A stretch of DNA of 64,000 nt from assembly GCA_964446115.1 (NCBI GenBank), contig CAYUNE010000008.1, positions 122,264 through 186,263 on the forward strand. The letters are read 5' to 3'. This document shows, piece after piece, positions 25,998 through 34,745 of this stretch; position 1 is the first letter of the stretch, and every line of letters starts with the position of its first letter. The notes below the pieces were generated by a model that was given only the letters and a program-made list of their open reading frames with translations, did no database searches and was not told where the DNA came from. The position numbers and the translations under genes were made by a program. This DNA comes from CAYUNE01 sp964446115 (GTDB lineage: Bacteria > Desulfobacterota > Desulfobulbia > Desulfobulbales > Desulfobulbaceae).

Positions 25998-26026
25998 TTG
26001 TCTTAACCTCTTCTTTATGCTATAAA
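25998..26026 (+). promoter_or_regulatory. Promoter for carboxylase subunits
   Basis: TTGTCT (25998-26003, 4/6), 17-base spacer, TATAAA (26021-26026, 5/6), about 80 nt before the start codon. Confidence 0.55.
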
Positions 26027-26105
26027 AATTCTCTTACACATTTTCCGGCCGGCGTATATTCGTCCCAGCTGATCAACACCAGATTTACAAAGAGAAATCC
26101 ATAAG

Positions 26106-27551
26106 ATGATGAAGAAAAAAATCCTTGTTGCCAACAGAGGTGAAATAGCCGTCCGTATCATCCGGGCCATTCAGGAGCTCAATTACGAGGCCATCGCCAT
26201 CTACGAAACTCCCGACCGTCATTCACGGCATATCCGCATCGCCAACGAGGCCATCTGGATAGGAGACGGTCCCCGGAGCGATTATCTCAATATCGATACC
26301 GTGATCAGGGCCGCCAGGCACAGCGGCGCCGACGCCATTCATCCGGGATACGGCTTCCTTGCGGAAAACCCGGAGTTTGCCAAGGCCTGCGAAAAAAACG
26401 GTATCATCTTCATCGGCCCCTCATCCACGGTCATCGAAAACCTGGGAAACAAGGTGAAGGCCCGCAGAATCATGGCAGACGCCAATATTCCCATGGTACC
26501 CGGCACGGATAATCTGCTTCCCGGTGAGGATGGCCTGAACCAGGCCCTCCACTTTGCCGCCAAGGTCGGTTATCCGGTTATGCTCAAGGCCACCTCCGGC
26601 GGCGGCGGCCGCGGTATCCGCCAGGTGGAAAACGATGAGGAACTACGGGAACAGTATAACGTCGCCCGCTCCGAGGCCAAAGCCGCCTTTAACGACGACT
26701 CGGTCTATATGGAAAAGGTGGTGGTCAATCCCCGCCATATCGAGGTGCAGATCATTGCCGATAAAACCGGCAAGACGGTCCACCTCGGCACCAGAGACTG
26801 TTCCATCCAGCGTCGTAACCAGAAACTGGTGGAAATCGCTCCAGGTTTCATCGACGACCCCGTCCTCCTGGACAACATCTGTCAGACCGCTGTTCGGGCG
26901 GCCGAGGCAGCCGACTACTTCAATGCCGGCACCGTCGAATTTCTCCTTGATCATGACAACTCCTTCTACTTCATGGAGATCAATACCCGGGTGCAGGTGG
27001 AACATACGGTAACGGAAATGGTCACCGGCATCGATATCGTCCGCACCCAGATCAAACTGGCCCTGGGCAAAGAACTGCTTTTCAGCCAGGAAGATGTTCA
27101 GGTACGGGGGTATGCCGTGGAAATGCGAATCAACGCCGAAGATCCCCAGAACGACTTCATGCCGGAAGGAGGAAAAACCGTCTCCGTCTATCAATCACCG
27201 GGCGGTTACGGGGTGCGACTGGACGGTTTCACCTACCAGGGTTATACGGTTCCGGAGGTCTATGACTCCCTGCTGGTCAAGCTCACCGTTCACGGATGGT
27301 CCTGGAACGAAACCGTGGATCGCCTCAAACGCTGTTTGAACAACTTTGTTATCACCGGCCCCAAGACCACCATTCCCTTTTATCTCAACCTGATCAAAGA
27401 TCCGGATTTCAGAAGGGGCAACTTCGACACCTCGTTTCTCGACAACCATGAATATCTCTTTGAGTATGAAGAAGAAAAATCGGAAGGAGATAAGCTGGCG
27501 CGGTTGATCGCCGAAATTCACTACAAGGGCGAAAACAGTTATGCGGCCTGA
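26106..27551 (+). CDS. pycA: Biotin carboxylase subunit of a two-subunit acyl/2-oxoacid carboxylase
   Basis: This 481-residue ATP-grasp enzyme carboxylates biotin with bicarbonate and ATP. KILVANRGEIAVRIIRA (4-20), GYGFLAEN, the glycine loop KATSGGGGRGIR, RDCSIQRRNQKLVE, and MEINTRVQVEHTVTE are the family signatures. Length equals stand-alone biotin carboxylases (AccC, PycA). It lacks a biotinyl domain, which is on the next gene's product. The gene 109 nt downstream encodes the carboxyltransferase, so the pair probably forms pyruvate carboxylase or a related transcarboxylase, feeding oxaloacetate. Confidence 0.9.
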   Translation: MMKKKILVANRGEIAVRIIRAIQELNYEAIAIYETPDRHSRHIRIANEAIWIGDGPRSDYLNIDTVIRAARHSGADAIHPGYGFLAENPEFAKACEKNGIIFIGPSSTVIENLGNKVKARRIMADANIPMVPGTDNLLPGEDGLNQALHFAAKVGYPVMLKATSGGGGRGIRQVENDEELREQYNVARSEAKAAFNDDSVYMEKVVVNPRHIEVQIIADKTGKTVHLGTRDCSIQRRNQKLVEIAPGFIDDPVLLDNICQTAVRAAEAADYFNAGTVEFLLDHDNSFYFMEINTRVQVEHTVTEMVTGIDIVRTQIKLALGKELLFSQEDVQVRGYAVEMRINAEDPQNDFMPEGGKTVSVYQSPGGYGVRLDGFTYQGYTVPEVYDSLLVKLTVHGWSWNETVDRLKRCLNNFVITGPKTTIPFYLNLIKDPDFRRGNFDTSFLDNHEYLFEYEEEKSEGDKLARLIAEIHYKGENSYAA

Positions 27552-27659
27552 TTGACCGCTGCTTTGCCGCTTGGTATGCCAACAAACATGTAAACCAGGA
27601 AAATTCATCCGGCACCATTTTCAGCTGCCGGAGGGACTTTCGGATCCAAAGGAAGCGAT

Positions 27660-29567
27660 ATGACCAGAATCACCATTGATATGAGCCCGGCCGAGGTTCT
27701 CGATACCCTGCGTAATGCGGACGGATACTATATCACCAACACCGCCCGTGATATGTCCCAGTCCGATTACAAAAACCGCATCCTGCTGCACACGGATCTC
27801 CTTGCAGCCGATGCCCGTGAACGGGCAGGCTACTTTTCCCTGGAGATCACCGGCGGTGCTTCGGTCCACGTCGATATCCTCCGCAAGCAGGTGGACCCCT
27901 TCCTCAAGCTTGAACTGCTCAGGGAGAAAATGCCGACCACCATGTTCCAGACCCTGTGCCGCGGAGTGAACCTCTTCGGTTACCGTCCCTATCCGCAGAA
28001 CGTCATTCGTTTCGCGGTGCGGGAATTTGCCAAGTATGTCGATGTCTGGCGCACCTTTGACTTCATGAATTATATACCCAATATGCAGGCCGTTTTCGAA
28101 GAGGTGGCCAAAGCCGGCAAGATCAACGAACCCTGCATCTGTTTTTCCACCGGCCCCGAACACACCGATGAGTTCTATGTCTCCAAGGTCAGGGAAATTC
28201 TCGACGTCACCGGCGAGGATATCATCCTCTGCATCAAAAACCACGGCGGACTCGGAACTCCCCAGCGGATCGGCAGGCTGGTCGATGCCGTCAAACAGGC
28301 CTTTCCCGAACTCATCATTCACTACCATGGACACAATACCGACGGTAACGATATCGGCCGCATCACCGCAGCGGTGATCAACGGCGCCACCATTGTCGAT
28401 GCCTCGGATCATGCCTTTACCGGTTTTTACGGACCACCACCCATCCTCACGGTTATCCAGACCCTCAGGGACTATGACAAGACCGCCGTCGGCATCGACG
28501 AAGATGCGGTTATCGAAACATCGGATGTTATTCGGGATGAACGGCGCCACTATGCTCAGTTTGAGGCCCAGATCAAGGGCTTTATGCCCACGGTACAGAT
28601 CCACAAGCTGCCGGGCGGCGCCATGGGCAGTTCCCTGGAGCAGGCGGCAAAAGGTGGTTTTCTTGACAAGATGCCGGATATTCTCCACAAGGAATTGCCC
28701 CGGGTCCAGAAAGAACTGGGCAATTACTGGAGCGTAACACCCGGATCGCAGATTCTCTGGACCACCGCCGTGAGCAATGTGGTGGACGGCGAACGCTACG
28801 GCAACCCCTCAGGCGACCTGAAAAACCTGCTGCTGGGCAAATACGGACCCTTTCCCTTCTATCGGCCCGAAGACTGGATCTACGAGAAGGCCTTTGGTTC
28901 CAACTGGAAGGAAATCCTGGAAAATGAGGGCGGGGTCGAGGAAATCGAAGACATGGACCTCGACCGTGAACGGGAGACGCTCACCGAACGACTGGGTTAT
29001 GAACCCACGGACCAGCAATTGGTCACCTATCTGCAGCACCCCAATGACGCGGTCGATTTCTTCAAATTCGAGGAAAAATTCGGCAAGTCCTATGTGCTGC
29101 CGCCCGCCATCTTTCTCAAGCAGGGTGGTTTCGCCCTGGGTGAACCCATCCAGTTCAAAGACCATTTCGGCAAGGAACACCTGGTGGAGATCGGCCCATC
29201 CCAGCAGGCGGACAGCGGCGAGACCAACATCTATCTCAACGTGGACCACAACCAGCGCGTCTTCGTCTTTGAACCGGAGCAGACACAGGGAAGCGCAGCC
29301 AAGGTGCAGCTGAGCAAGGAAGAGATCCTTGACCTGGCCAAATCCGGCGATATCCGGGCGCCGTTCAACGGCAATGTTTACGAAATCAGCGTGGAGGAAG
29401 GACAGGAGGTGGCTGCCGGTGACCGGGTGGCGATCCTGGAGGCCATGAAGATGCAGACCCCGGTGGTGAGCGAAGTCAGCGGCACGGTGACGCTCATATC
29501 AGCCAAGGTTGGGCAGGCCCTGGGCCCCGGTGACAAGATCATGAGAATCACCGTTTCGGAAGAGTAG
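27660..29567 (+). CDS. Divergent carboxyltransferase/biotinyl subunit (PycB-like)
   Basis: This 635-residue protein has an N-terminal TIM-barrel carboxyltransferase domain (about 10-300), a PycA/PycB conserved middle region (about 310-470) and a C-terminal biotinyl domain with EAMKM, biotin lysine K597. YFSLEITGGAS (58-68) and LLREKMPTTMFQTLCRGVNLFGY align with pyruvate carboxylase and transcarboxylase 5S. The active site deviates: RDMSQ (30-34) replaces the usual RDAHQ, IKNHGG (192-197) replaces IKDMAG around the metal-binding lysine, and HGHN (223-226) replaces HTHD. The HxH metal pair and the lysine are kept. It may carboxylate pyruvate or a different 2-oxoacid; the sequence alone does not decide. 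It is second in the operon after the biotin carboxylase. Confidence 0.8.
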   Translation: MTRITIDMSPAEVLDTLRNADGYYITNTARDMSQSDYKNRILLHTDLLAADARERAGYFSLEITGGASVHVDILRKQVDPFLKLELLREKMPTTMFQTLCRGVNLFGYRPYPQNVIRFAVREFAKYVDVWRTFDFMNYIPNMQAVFEEVAKAGKINEPCICFSTGPEHTDEFYVSKVREILDVTGEDIILCIKNHGGLGTPQRIGRLVDAVKQAFPELIIHYHGHNTDGNDIGRITAAVINGATIVDASDHAFTGFYGPPPILTVIQTLRDYDKTAVGIDEDAVIETSDVIRDERRHYAQFEAQIKGFMPTVQIHKLPGGAMGSSLEQAAKGGFLDKMPDILHKELPRVQKELGNYWSVTPGSQILWTTAVSNVVDGERYGNPSGDLKNLLLGKYGPFPFYRPEDWIYEKAFGSNWKEILENEGGVEEIEDMDLDRERETLTERLGYEPTDQQLVTYLQHPNDAVDFFKFEEKFGKSYVLPPAIFLKQGGFALGEPIQFKDHFGKEHLVEIGPSQQADSGETNIYLNVDHNQRVFVFEPEQTQGSAAKVQLSKEEILDLAKSGDIRAPFNGNVYEISVEEGQEVAAGDRVAILEAMKMQTPVVSEVSGTVTLISAKVGQALGPGDKIMRITVSEE

Positions 29568-29636
29568 ATTACCGGCGCCTGATCAGAAGATTGCCGGCAA
29601 TTTTTTTGGTAAGATAATCTGTTGCAGATTGCCTGG

Positions 29637-29669
29637 AAGCCGCCCGGACCGTCGCGTTCCGGGCGGCTT
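29637..29669 (+). terminator. Terminator after the carboxylase operon
   Basis: AAGCCGCCCGGA (29637-29648) and TCCGGGCGGCTT (29658-29669) form a perfect 12-bp stem with a 9-nt loop, followed by TCTCTTTATT. Confidence 0.85.
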
Positions 29670-29698
29670 TCTCTTTATTCAGCCGAAAGGTTTCCGTT

Positions 29699-30100
29699 TT
29701 ACTGCTCCAGCGAATACTGATCTATAAAGAAATCAAGTATCTTTTCCTGATCGTCGCTTAAGTTTTCAAAACTTGCGCCGTTATTCATGATGATCAGGGG
29801 TTGACCACCGATCTTGCGGCTGTCCGTCTTGTTGCGAACCACCCGGATGGGAAGGCGTTCCAGCACTTTGCCGTGTAGACAGTCAAAGAGATCAATCTCC
29901 AGGGTGCGGTCAACAAACTTCTGCCAGTTGGAGTTATAACTGAATCCCAATCCCTCGGGACTGATATCGGTTATTTTCCCGAACTGCAGTTTATCGCCGT
30001 TAAACCGGACCAGTAAAGTATGTTGGATCTGATTTCTATTTTTCTTGCGACGATCATTATTCTTTGCTGCATCATCCGATTTGTTCAGAAAAGAAAACAT
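29699..30100 (-). CDS. Small PilZ-domain protein, probable c-di-GMP receptor
   Basis: This 133-residue protein has both c-di-GMP-binding motifs of a PilZ domain: RKKNR (R18-R22, the RxxxR element) and DISPEG (D45, S47, G50, the D/NxSxxG element). Beta strands follow to about residue 115. No other domain is attached, as in PlzA or YcgR-independent small adaptors. The ATG at 30100 has AGAGGTTG upstream. It stands alone between the carboxylase operon and fhs on the opposite strand, so its target is not apparent. Confidence 0.85.
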   Translation of the reverse strand: MFSFLNKSDDAAKNNDRRKKNRNQIQHTLLVRFNGDKLQFGKITDISPEGLGFSYNSNWQKFVDRTLEIDLFDCLHGKVLERLPIRVVRNKTDSRKIGGQPLIIMNNGASFENLSDDQEKILDFFIDQYSLEQ

Positions 30101-30424
30101 GTCACAACCTCTTTCATTGATATACGATTTTACCTCTGAAAAAATCGCAACTGTTCTGATTTATTCAGAGACCTGAAGTAACTCTCTACATACAGTAGCT
30201 ACGTTTATCTCTTTGATGAATCCAATAATACAATTTTTTGAACATGATTACAATAAAAATTGCCGAAAGAACTCATTCTTGACACAATTTCCAAAACTTG
30301 GTAGTTATACGCTTCGATGTTTTTTGTGCGGACGCAAGCTGTACGCTGCCGCGCCCACTTCTATTTTTCATCGGTGTCTGTCCCAGGCACCAGTCAACAA
30401 CAGGTAACCGGCAAGGAGGATCAC
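30101..30424. other. 324-bp divergent intergenic region upstream of fhs
   Basis: The region is AT-rich in its left two thirds. It holds a perfect TTGACA at 30279-30284 without a convincing -10 at normal spacing (TAGTTA at 17 bases), and AAGGAGG just before fhs. A small inverted repeat, TCTGAA...TTCAGA (about 30134-30170), lies near the PilZ start. No gene seen. Confidence 0.4.
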
Positions 30425-32188
30425 ATGGTATTAGACCCGACCAAGCACCAGGACTGGGAGATAGCGGAAGAGGCTGAAAGCCGCATGAAACAGGTATATC
30501 AGCTGGCTGAAGAGCTGAACCTGGAAAAGGAAGAGCTGCTGCCCCATGGTCATTATGTCGCCAAACTCGACTACAAAAAGATACTCGAACGTCTGAAAGA
30601 CAAGCCCGACGGCAAGTACATCGACGTCACCGCCATCAGCCCCACACCCCTCGGAGAGGGAAAATCCACCTGCGCCATGGGCCTGGTTCAGGGCATGGGG
30701 AAACGCGGTAAAAGCGTAATCGGCACCATCCGCCAACCCTCCGGCGGTCCCACCATGAATATCAAGGGAAGTGCCGCAGGAGGCGGACTGGCCCAGTGCA
30801 TCCCGCTGACGCCCTTTTCCCTCGGTCTGACCGGCGATATCAACGCCATCATGAATGCCCATAATCTGGGCATGGTCGCCCTCACCGCCCGTATGCAACA
30901 CGAGAGCAACTATACGGACGAACAGCTGGCCATGCGCAATCTCAAGCGGCTGGATATCCATCCCAAGAAGGTCGAGTTCGGTTGGATCATGGACTTCTGC
31001 GCCCAGTCGCTGCGCAACATCACCATCGGCCTGGGCGGTAAGATGGACGGCTTTACCATGCAATCCAAATTCGGCATCGCCGTCAGTTCGGAAATCATGG
31101 CGATTCTTGCCGTTGCCAAGGATCTCAGGGATATGCGTGAGCGTATCGGCAAAATCGTCGTTGCCTACGACAAGCAGGACAACCCCATCACCACAGCCGA
31201 TCTGGAGGTGGACGGCGCCATGACCGCCTGGATGGTGGAGGCGATCAACCCGAACCTGCTGCAGACTCTTGAGGGCCAGCCGGTCATGGTTCACGCCGGC
31301 CCCTTTGCCAATATCGCCATCGGCCAATCCTCGGTGGTTGCGGACCGTGTCGCCCTGAAACTTGCCGATTACAATATTACGGAATCGGGTTTCGGCGCTG
31401 ATATCGGATTTGAAAAATTCTGGAACCTCAAGTGCCGCTACTCCGGCCTCAAACCCCACTGCGCCGTTGTTGTCGCCACCATCCGCGCCTTGAAGTGTCA
31501 CGGTGGTGCACCGATTCCGGTTCCGGGCAAACCCATGCCTGAAGAGTACAAGGGTGAAAATGTCGGCTGGGTGGAAGAGGGCTGCAAAAACCTCATCCAT
31601 CATATCGAAACCGTGAAAAAGGCCGGTATTAACCCCGTTGTCTGTATCAACGCCTTCTACACCGACACTGACAACGAGATTGCCGCGGTACGCCGCCTGG
31701 CCGAAGATGCCGGTGCCCGCGTCGCCCTGTCGCGTCACTGGGAACACGGCGGCGACGGCGCTTTGGAGTTTGCCGATGCCGTTATCGAGGCCTGCGAGGA
31801 GCCCAACGAGTTCAAGTTCCTCTACGATCTGGAGACTCCTCTCAGCGAACGTATCGAACTCATCGTCAAGGAGGTATACGGCGGCGACGGCGTCAGCTAT
31901 ACCCCGGAAGCCCGGGCCAAACTCAAACGTATCGAGTCCGATCCGGACATGAAGGAGATGGGGACCTGTATGGTCAAAACCCATCTTTCGCTCTCCCACG
32001 ATCCTTCCCTGAAGGGCGTGCCCAAAGGCTGGACCCTGCCCATCCGCGATATCCTCACCTACAAAGGGGCCGGCTTTGTGGTTCCGGTTGCCGGAGCCAT
32101 CAGCCTGATGCCGGGCACAGCGTCGGATCCCGCCTACCGCCGGGTGGATGTGGATGTGGAAACCGGCAAGGTCAAGGGTGTTTTCTAA
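30425..32188 (+). CDS. fhs: Formate-tetrahydrofolate ligase
   Basis: This 587-residue enzyme makes 10-formyl-THF from formate, THF and ATP, the second step of the methyl branch of the Wood-Ljungdahl pathway (or, reversed, of acetate oxidation). P-loop TPLGEGKST (74-82), the formate/THF region GTIRQPSGGPTMNIKGSAAGGGLAQC and the potassium/substrate segment HGGAPIPVPGKPMPEEY are present. The ATG at 30425 has a consensus AAGGAGG site; an ORF extension of 36 codons upstream is not conserved. A hairpin terminator follows. The product is about 30 residues longer than clostridial Fhs (557-560), mainly at the N-terminus. Confidence 0.95.
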   Translation: MVLDPTKHQDWEIAEEAESRMKQVYQLAEELNLEKEELLPHGHYVAKLDYKKILERLKDKPDGKYIDVTAISPTPLGEGKSTCAMGLVQGMGKRGKSVIGTIRQPSGGPTMNIKGSAAGGGLAQCIPLTPFSLGLTGDINAIMNAHNLGMVALTARMQHESNYTDEQLAMRNLKRLDIHPKKVEFGWIMDFCAQSLRNITIGLGGKMDGFTMQSKFGIAVSSEIMAILAVAKDLRDMRERIGKIVVAYDKQDNPITTADLEVDGAMTAWMVEAINPNLLQTLEGQPVMVHAGPFANIAIGQSSVVADRVALKLADYNITESGFGADIGFEKFWNLKCRYSGLKPHCAVVVATIRALKCHGGAPIPVPGKPMPEEYKGENVGWVEEGCKNLIHHIETVKKAGINPVVCINAFYTDTDNEIAAVRRLAEDAGARVALSRHWEHGGDGALEFADAVIEACEEPNEFKFLYDLETPLSERIELIVKEVYGGDGVSYTPEARAKLKRIESDPDMKEMGTCMVKTHLSLSHDPSLKGVPKGWTLPIRDILTYKGAGFVVPVAGAISLMPGTASDPAYRRVDVDVETGKVKGVF

Positions 32189-32219
32189 TTATCCGCCGTT
32201 TGTCGGATAACCTTTCCGC

Positions 32220-32256
32220 ACGGGTTACGGTCCTTTGCCGTAACCCGTTTTTTTTT
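32220..32256 (+). terminator. Intrinsic terminator after fhs
   Basis: ACGGGTTACGG (32220-32230) pairs perfectly with CCGTAACCCGT (32238-32248) across a 7-nt loop, followed by a run of eight T. Confidence 0.92.
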
Positions 32257-32378
32257 GCGGTGCAACTTTGTGCACATTCACATCCCACATTCCCTCTTCA
32301 GCGCCCTTCCCCCCGGCCTTCTTCCGGCAAAAGAATACGTTGTCGATTCTCGTTAAAAATGTTCCCAGCAAGGGGTTA

Positions 32379-32407
32379 TTGCATTTCAACGAAATATCTC
32401 TTATACT
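32379..32407 (+). promoter_or_regulatory. Candidate promoter for the PilB-like gene
   Basis: TTGCAT (32379-32384), 17 bases, TATACT (32402-32407, 5/6), about 60 nt before the start codon. Confidence 0.45.
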
Positions 32408-32467
32408 TAAATATTAATTTTTATCTTTATCTTTCCCGCATACGGAAGCAACAGCGACAGCGATACG

Positions 32468-34723
32468 ATGCCCATCAAAAAATCATCAACGCCATATAAA
32501 CCCAAAAAAACCAAGTTCCGGGCCACGGTCAAAGACCAGTCCGGAGCAGGCAAGGTCAAGATCGGCCAACTGCTCAGAAAGGCAGGATATATCACCTCGA
32601 CCCAGTTTGACGAGGCAAAAAAGGAACAGCACCGCACCAAGGAGTTACTTAGTCATATCCTGCTGGAAAAGGGCTATATCGAAGAGGATACGGTTGTCAA
32701 CTTCCTCAGCCGCCAACACAACTACACCCCGGTTGATCTTGCCAAGGAACCGCCCAGCCCCGATGTTCTGGAACTCGTTCCATATGAAATCGCCAAGGCC
32801 CACATGGCCTTTCCGTTGCGCATGGCAGGCAACACCTTGCAGGTGGCCATGGTGGAGCCCACGGACACCGCATCGGTGGAGTCCCTGCAGGATGCCGTCA
32901 AGAAAGGGTTGAATGTCTGTGTTGCCAAGGAAAAAGATGTGATCGATGCCTATCGTCAACATTACAAGATCGATGACGAGGAATACGCATCTTTTTTCGG
33001 AGCCGGCAACCAGGTTGAAGAGGAGATCCAGATCACCGAGATCGACGATTTCGGCTCCCTGGTCTCGGATGCGGTGGAAGACTATGAGATCGAGAGCGCC
33101 GACGATGACGAAGCCTCCTTTGACCAGTTCTCGGCATCGGACGCGCCGATCATCAAACTGGTGAACGGGATTCTGGTCAAAGCCGTGCAGGATGGGGTCA
33201 GCGATATCCATATCGAGCCCTACGAAAAGGCCATGCAGGTGCGTTACCGCAAAGATGGCTCCCTGTTCAAGTCCATGAACCTGCCGTTGACCATCAAAAA
33301 TGCCCTGATCTCCCGCATGAAGATCCTCGCCGATCTCGATATTACCGAGCGCAGGGTCCCCCAAGACGGCCGGATCAAGATGCGGCTTGGTCGCCACAAG
33401 GCCGTGGATTTCCGTGTTTCCACCCTGCCTACCCTTTGGGGTGAGAGCATTGTTTTGCGAATTCTCGACAAATCTTCCCTCAACGTCGACCTCACCAAGC
33501 TCGGCTTTGAACAGGAAACCTTTGCCGCACTCCGTCGCTGTCTCAACCGTCCCCAGGGTTTACTGCTGGTAACCGGACCCACCGGAAGCGGAAAAACCGT
33601 CACCCTCTATTCCGCCCTCAATTCCCTCAACAAGGAGGATATCAAAATTCTCACCGCCGAAGATCCGGTGGAATTCAACTTCAAGGGCATCAATCAGGTC
33701 AACGTCAACACCGAGGTGGGCATGACCTTTGCCGCCGCCCTGCGCGCCTTCCTGCGCCAGGATCCCGATATCATCATGGTGGGCGAGATCCGCGATATCG
33801 ATACCGCCGAAATCGCCATCAAGGCGGCAATGACCGGCCACCTGGTCTTCAGTACCCTGCATACCAACGATTCGCCGGCAACGGTAAGCCGGATGATCGA
33901 CATCGGCATCCCCTCCTACATGCTCGCATCATCCCTGACCATGGTCCTCTCCCAGCGGCTTGCCCGCCGTCTCTGCAACGACTGCAAGACCGTGGTGGAT
34001 CATGACGAGGAAACCCTCATCGGACTGGGATTTGACCGGGATGAACTACCTGAGTTGACGATCTACGGACCCAAGGGGTGCCAGGTCTGCAACGGCCTGG
34101 GGTACAAGGGCCGGGTTGGTCTTTTCGAACTCATGGAAGTCACCGACGAGGTGGCCAAGGCGATCAACTCGGAAGTACCCGAGGAACAGTTGCGGAAGAT
34201 CGCCATCCAGGAGGGAATGGTTCCCCTGCGCCAGGCAGGACTTGAAAAGATCCGCAAGGGTGTCACCTCGGTCGAGGAAATCATGCGGCGGACGATCTCC
34301 CATAAGGAAAGCCTGCCCGCCTATCTCCTCAATCCCGATGTCGAGGAGTATGAAGACACGGATATCATTATCCGCGAGGGCAATACCGATAACGACTTCT
34401 TCAAACTGATCCGCGGCGGCCTGGTGGTGTTGAAGGGCGGCAAGAAGATTGCCGAAATTACCGAGCCGGGAGTCTATTTCGGGGAAATGGCCGCGGTTTC
34501 CGGGGAGCCCCGCTCGGCATCCATCGTCTCCCGGGGTCGCTCCACAGTGAAGCGTTATCCCGGTGACAAGCTGGAGGAAATCATCGAACAGTATCCCGAT
34601 GTCTCCAAACATCTCTTCGCGGCCCTGGTGGATCGCCTGCTCACCACGGACAAGATCGTCCTCAAACTTGCCGGCGGCAAACGGACAAAAGCCCCCCATA
34701 AGCCCAAAATCCTGCAACGCTGA
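32468..34723 (+). CDS. PilB/GspE-type assembly ATPase with C-terminal cyclic-nucleotide-binding domain
   Basis: This is a 751-residue protein. Residues 30-170 form a type II secretion/pilus ATPase N-terminal domain (GQLLRKAGYITSTQFDEA). Residues 225-610 are the T2SSE ATPase: SDIHIEP (245-251), Walker A GPTGSGKT (370-377), aspartate box AEDPVEF (397-403), Walker B IIMVGEIRD (435-443), histidine box, and a four-cysteine zinc site (C503, C506, C538, C541). Residues about 625-725 are an added cNMP-binding domain with GGLVVLKGG (650-658) and a phosphate-binding cassette FGEMAAVSGEPRSAS (671-685) that keeps the glutamate and arginine needed to hold a cyclic nucleotide. No other pilus or secretion gene is nearby. 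Ordinary PilB ends near residue 570. Cyclic nucleotide or c-di-GMP control of extension is an inference. Confidence 0.85.
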   Translation: MPIKKSSTPYKPKKTKFRATVKDQSGAGKVKIGQLLRKAGYITSTQFDEAKKEQHRTKELLSHILLEKGYIEEDTVVNFLSRQHNYTPVDLAKEPPSPDVLELVPYEIAKAHMAFPLRMAGNTLQVAMVEPTDTASVESLQDAVKKGLNVCVAKEKDVIDAYRQHYKIDDEEYASFFGAGNQVEEEIQITEIDDFGSLVSDAVEDYEIESADDDEASFDQFSASDAPIIKLVNGILVKAVQDGVSDIHIEPYEKAMQVRYRKDGSLFKSMNLPLTIKNALISRMKILADLDITERRVPQDGRIKMRLGRHKAVDFRVSTLPTLWGESIVLRILDKSSLNVDLTKLGFEQETFAALRRCLNRPQGLLLVTGPTGSGKTVTLYSALNSLNKEDIKILTAEDPVEFNFKGINQVNVNTEVGMTFAAALRAFLRQDPDIIMVGEIRDIDTAEIAIKAAMTGHLVFSTLHTNDSPATVSRMIDIGIPSYMLASSLTMVLSQRLARRLCNDCKTVVDHDEETLIGLGFDRDELPELTIYGPKGCQVCNGLGYKGRVGLFELMEVTDEVAKAINSEVPEEQLRKIAIQEGMVPLRQAGLEKIRKGVTSVEEIMRRTISHKESLPAYLLNPDVEEYEDTDIIIREGNTDNDFFKLIRGGLVVLKGGKKIAEITEPGVYFGEMAAVSGEPRSASIVSRGRSTVKRYPGDKLEEIIEQYPDVSKHLFAALVDRLLTTDKIVLKLAGGKRTKAPHKPKILQR

Positions 34724-34745
34724 AGACAAAAAACAGAAAAACGAC

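Noticed and set aside
30431..31999. 522-codon minus-strand open frame opposite fhs
   Set aside because: It is an antisense shadow of a highly conserved, codon-biased gene and encodes no recognisable domain.
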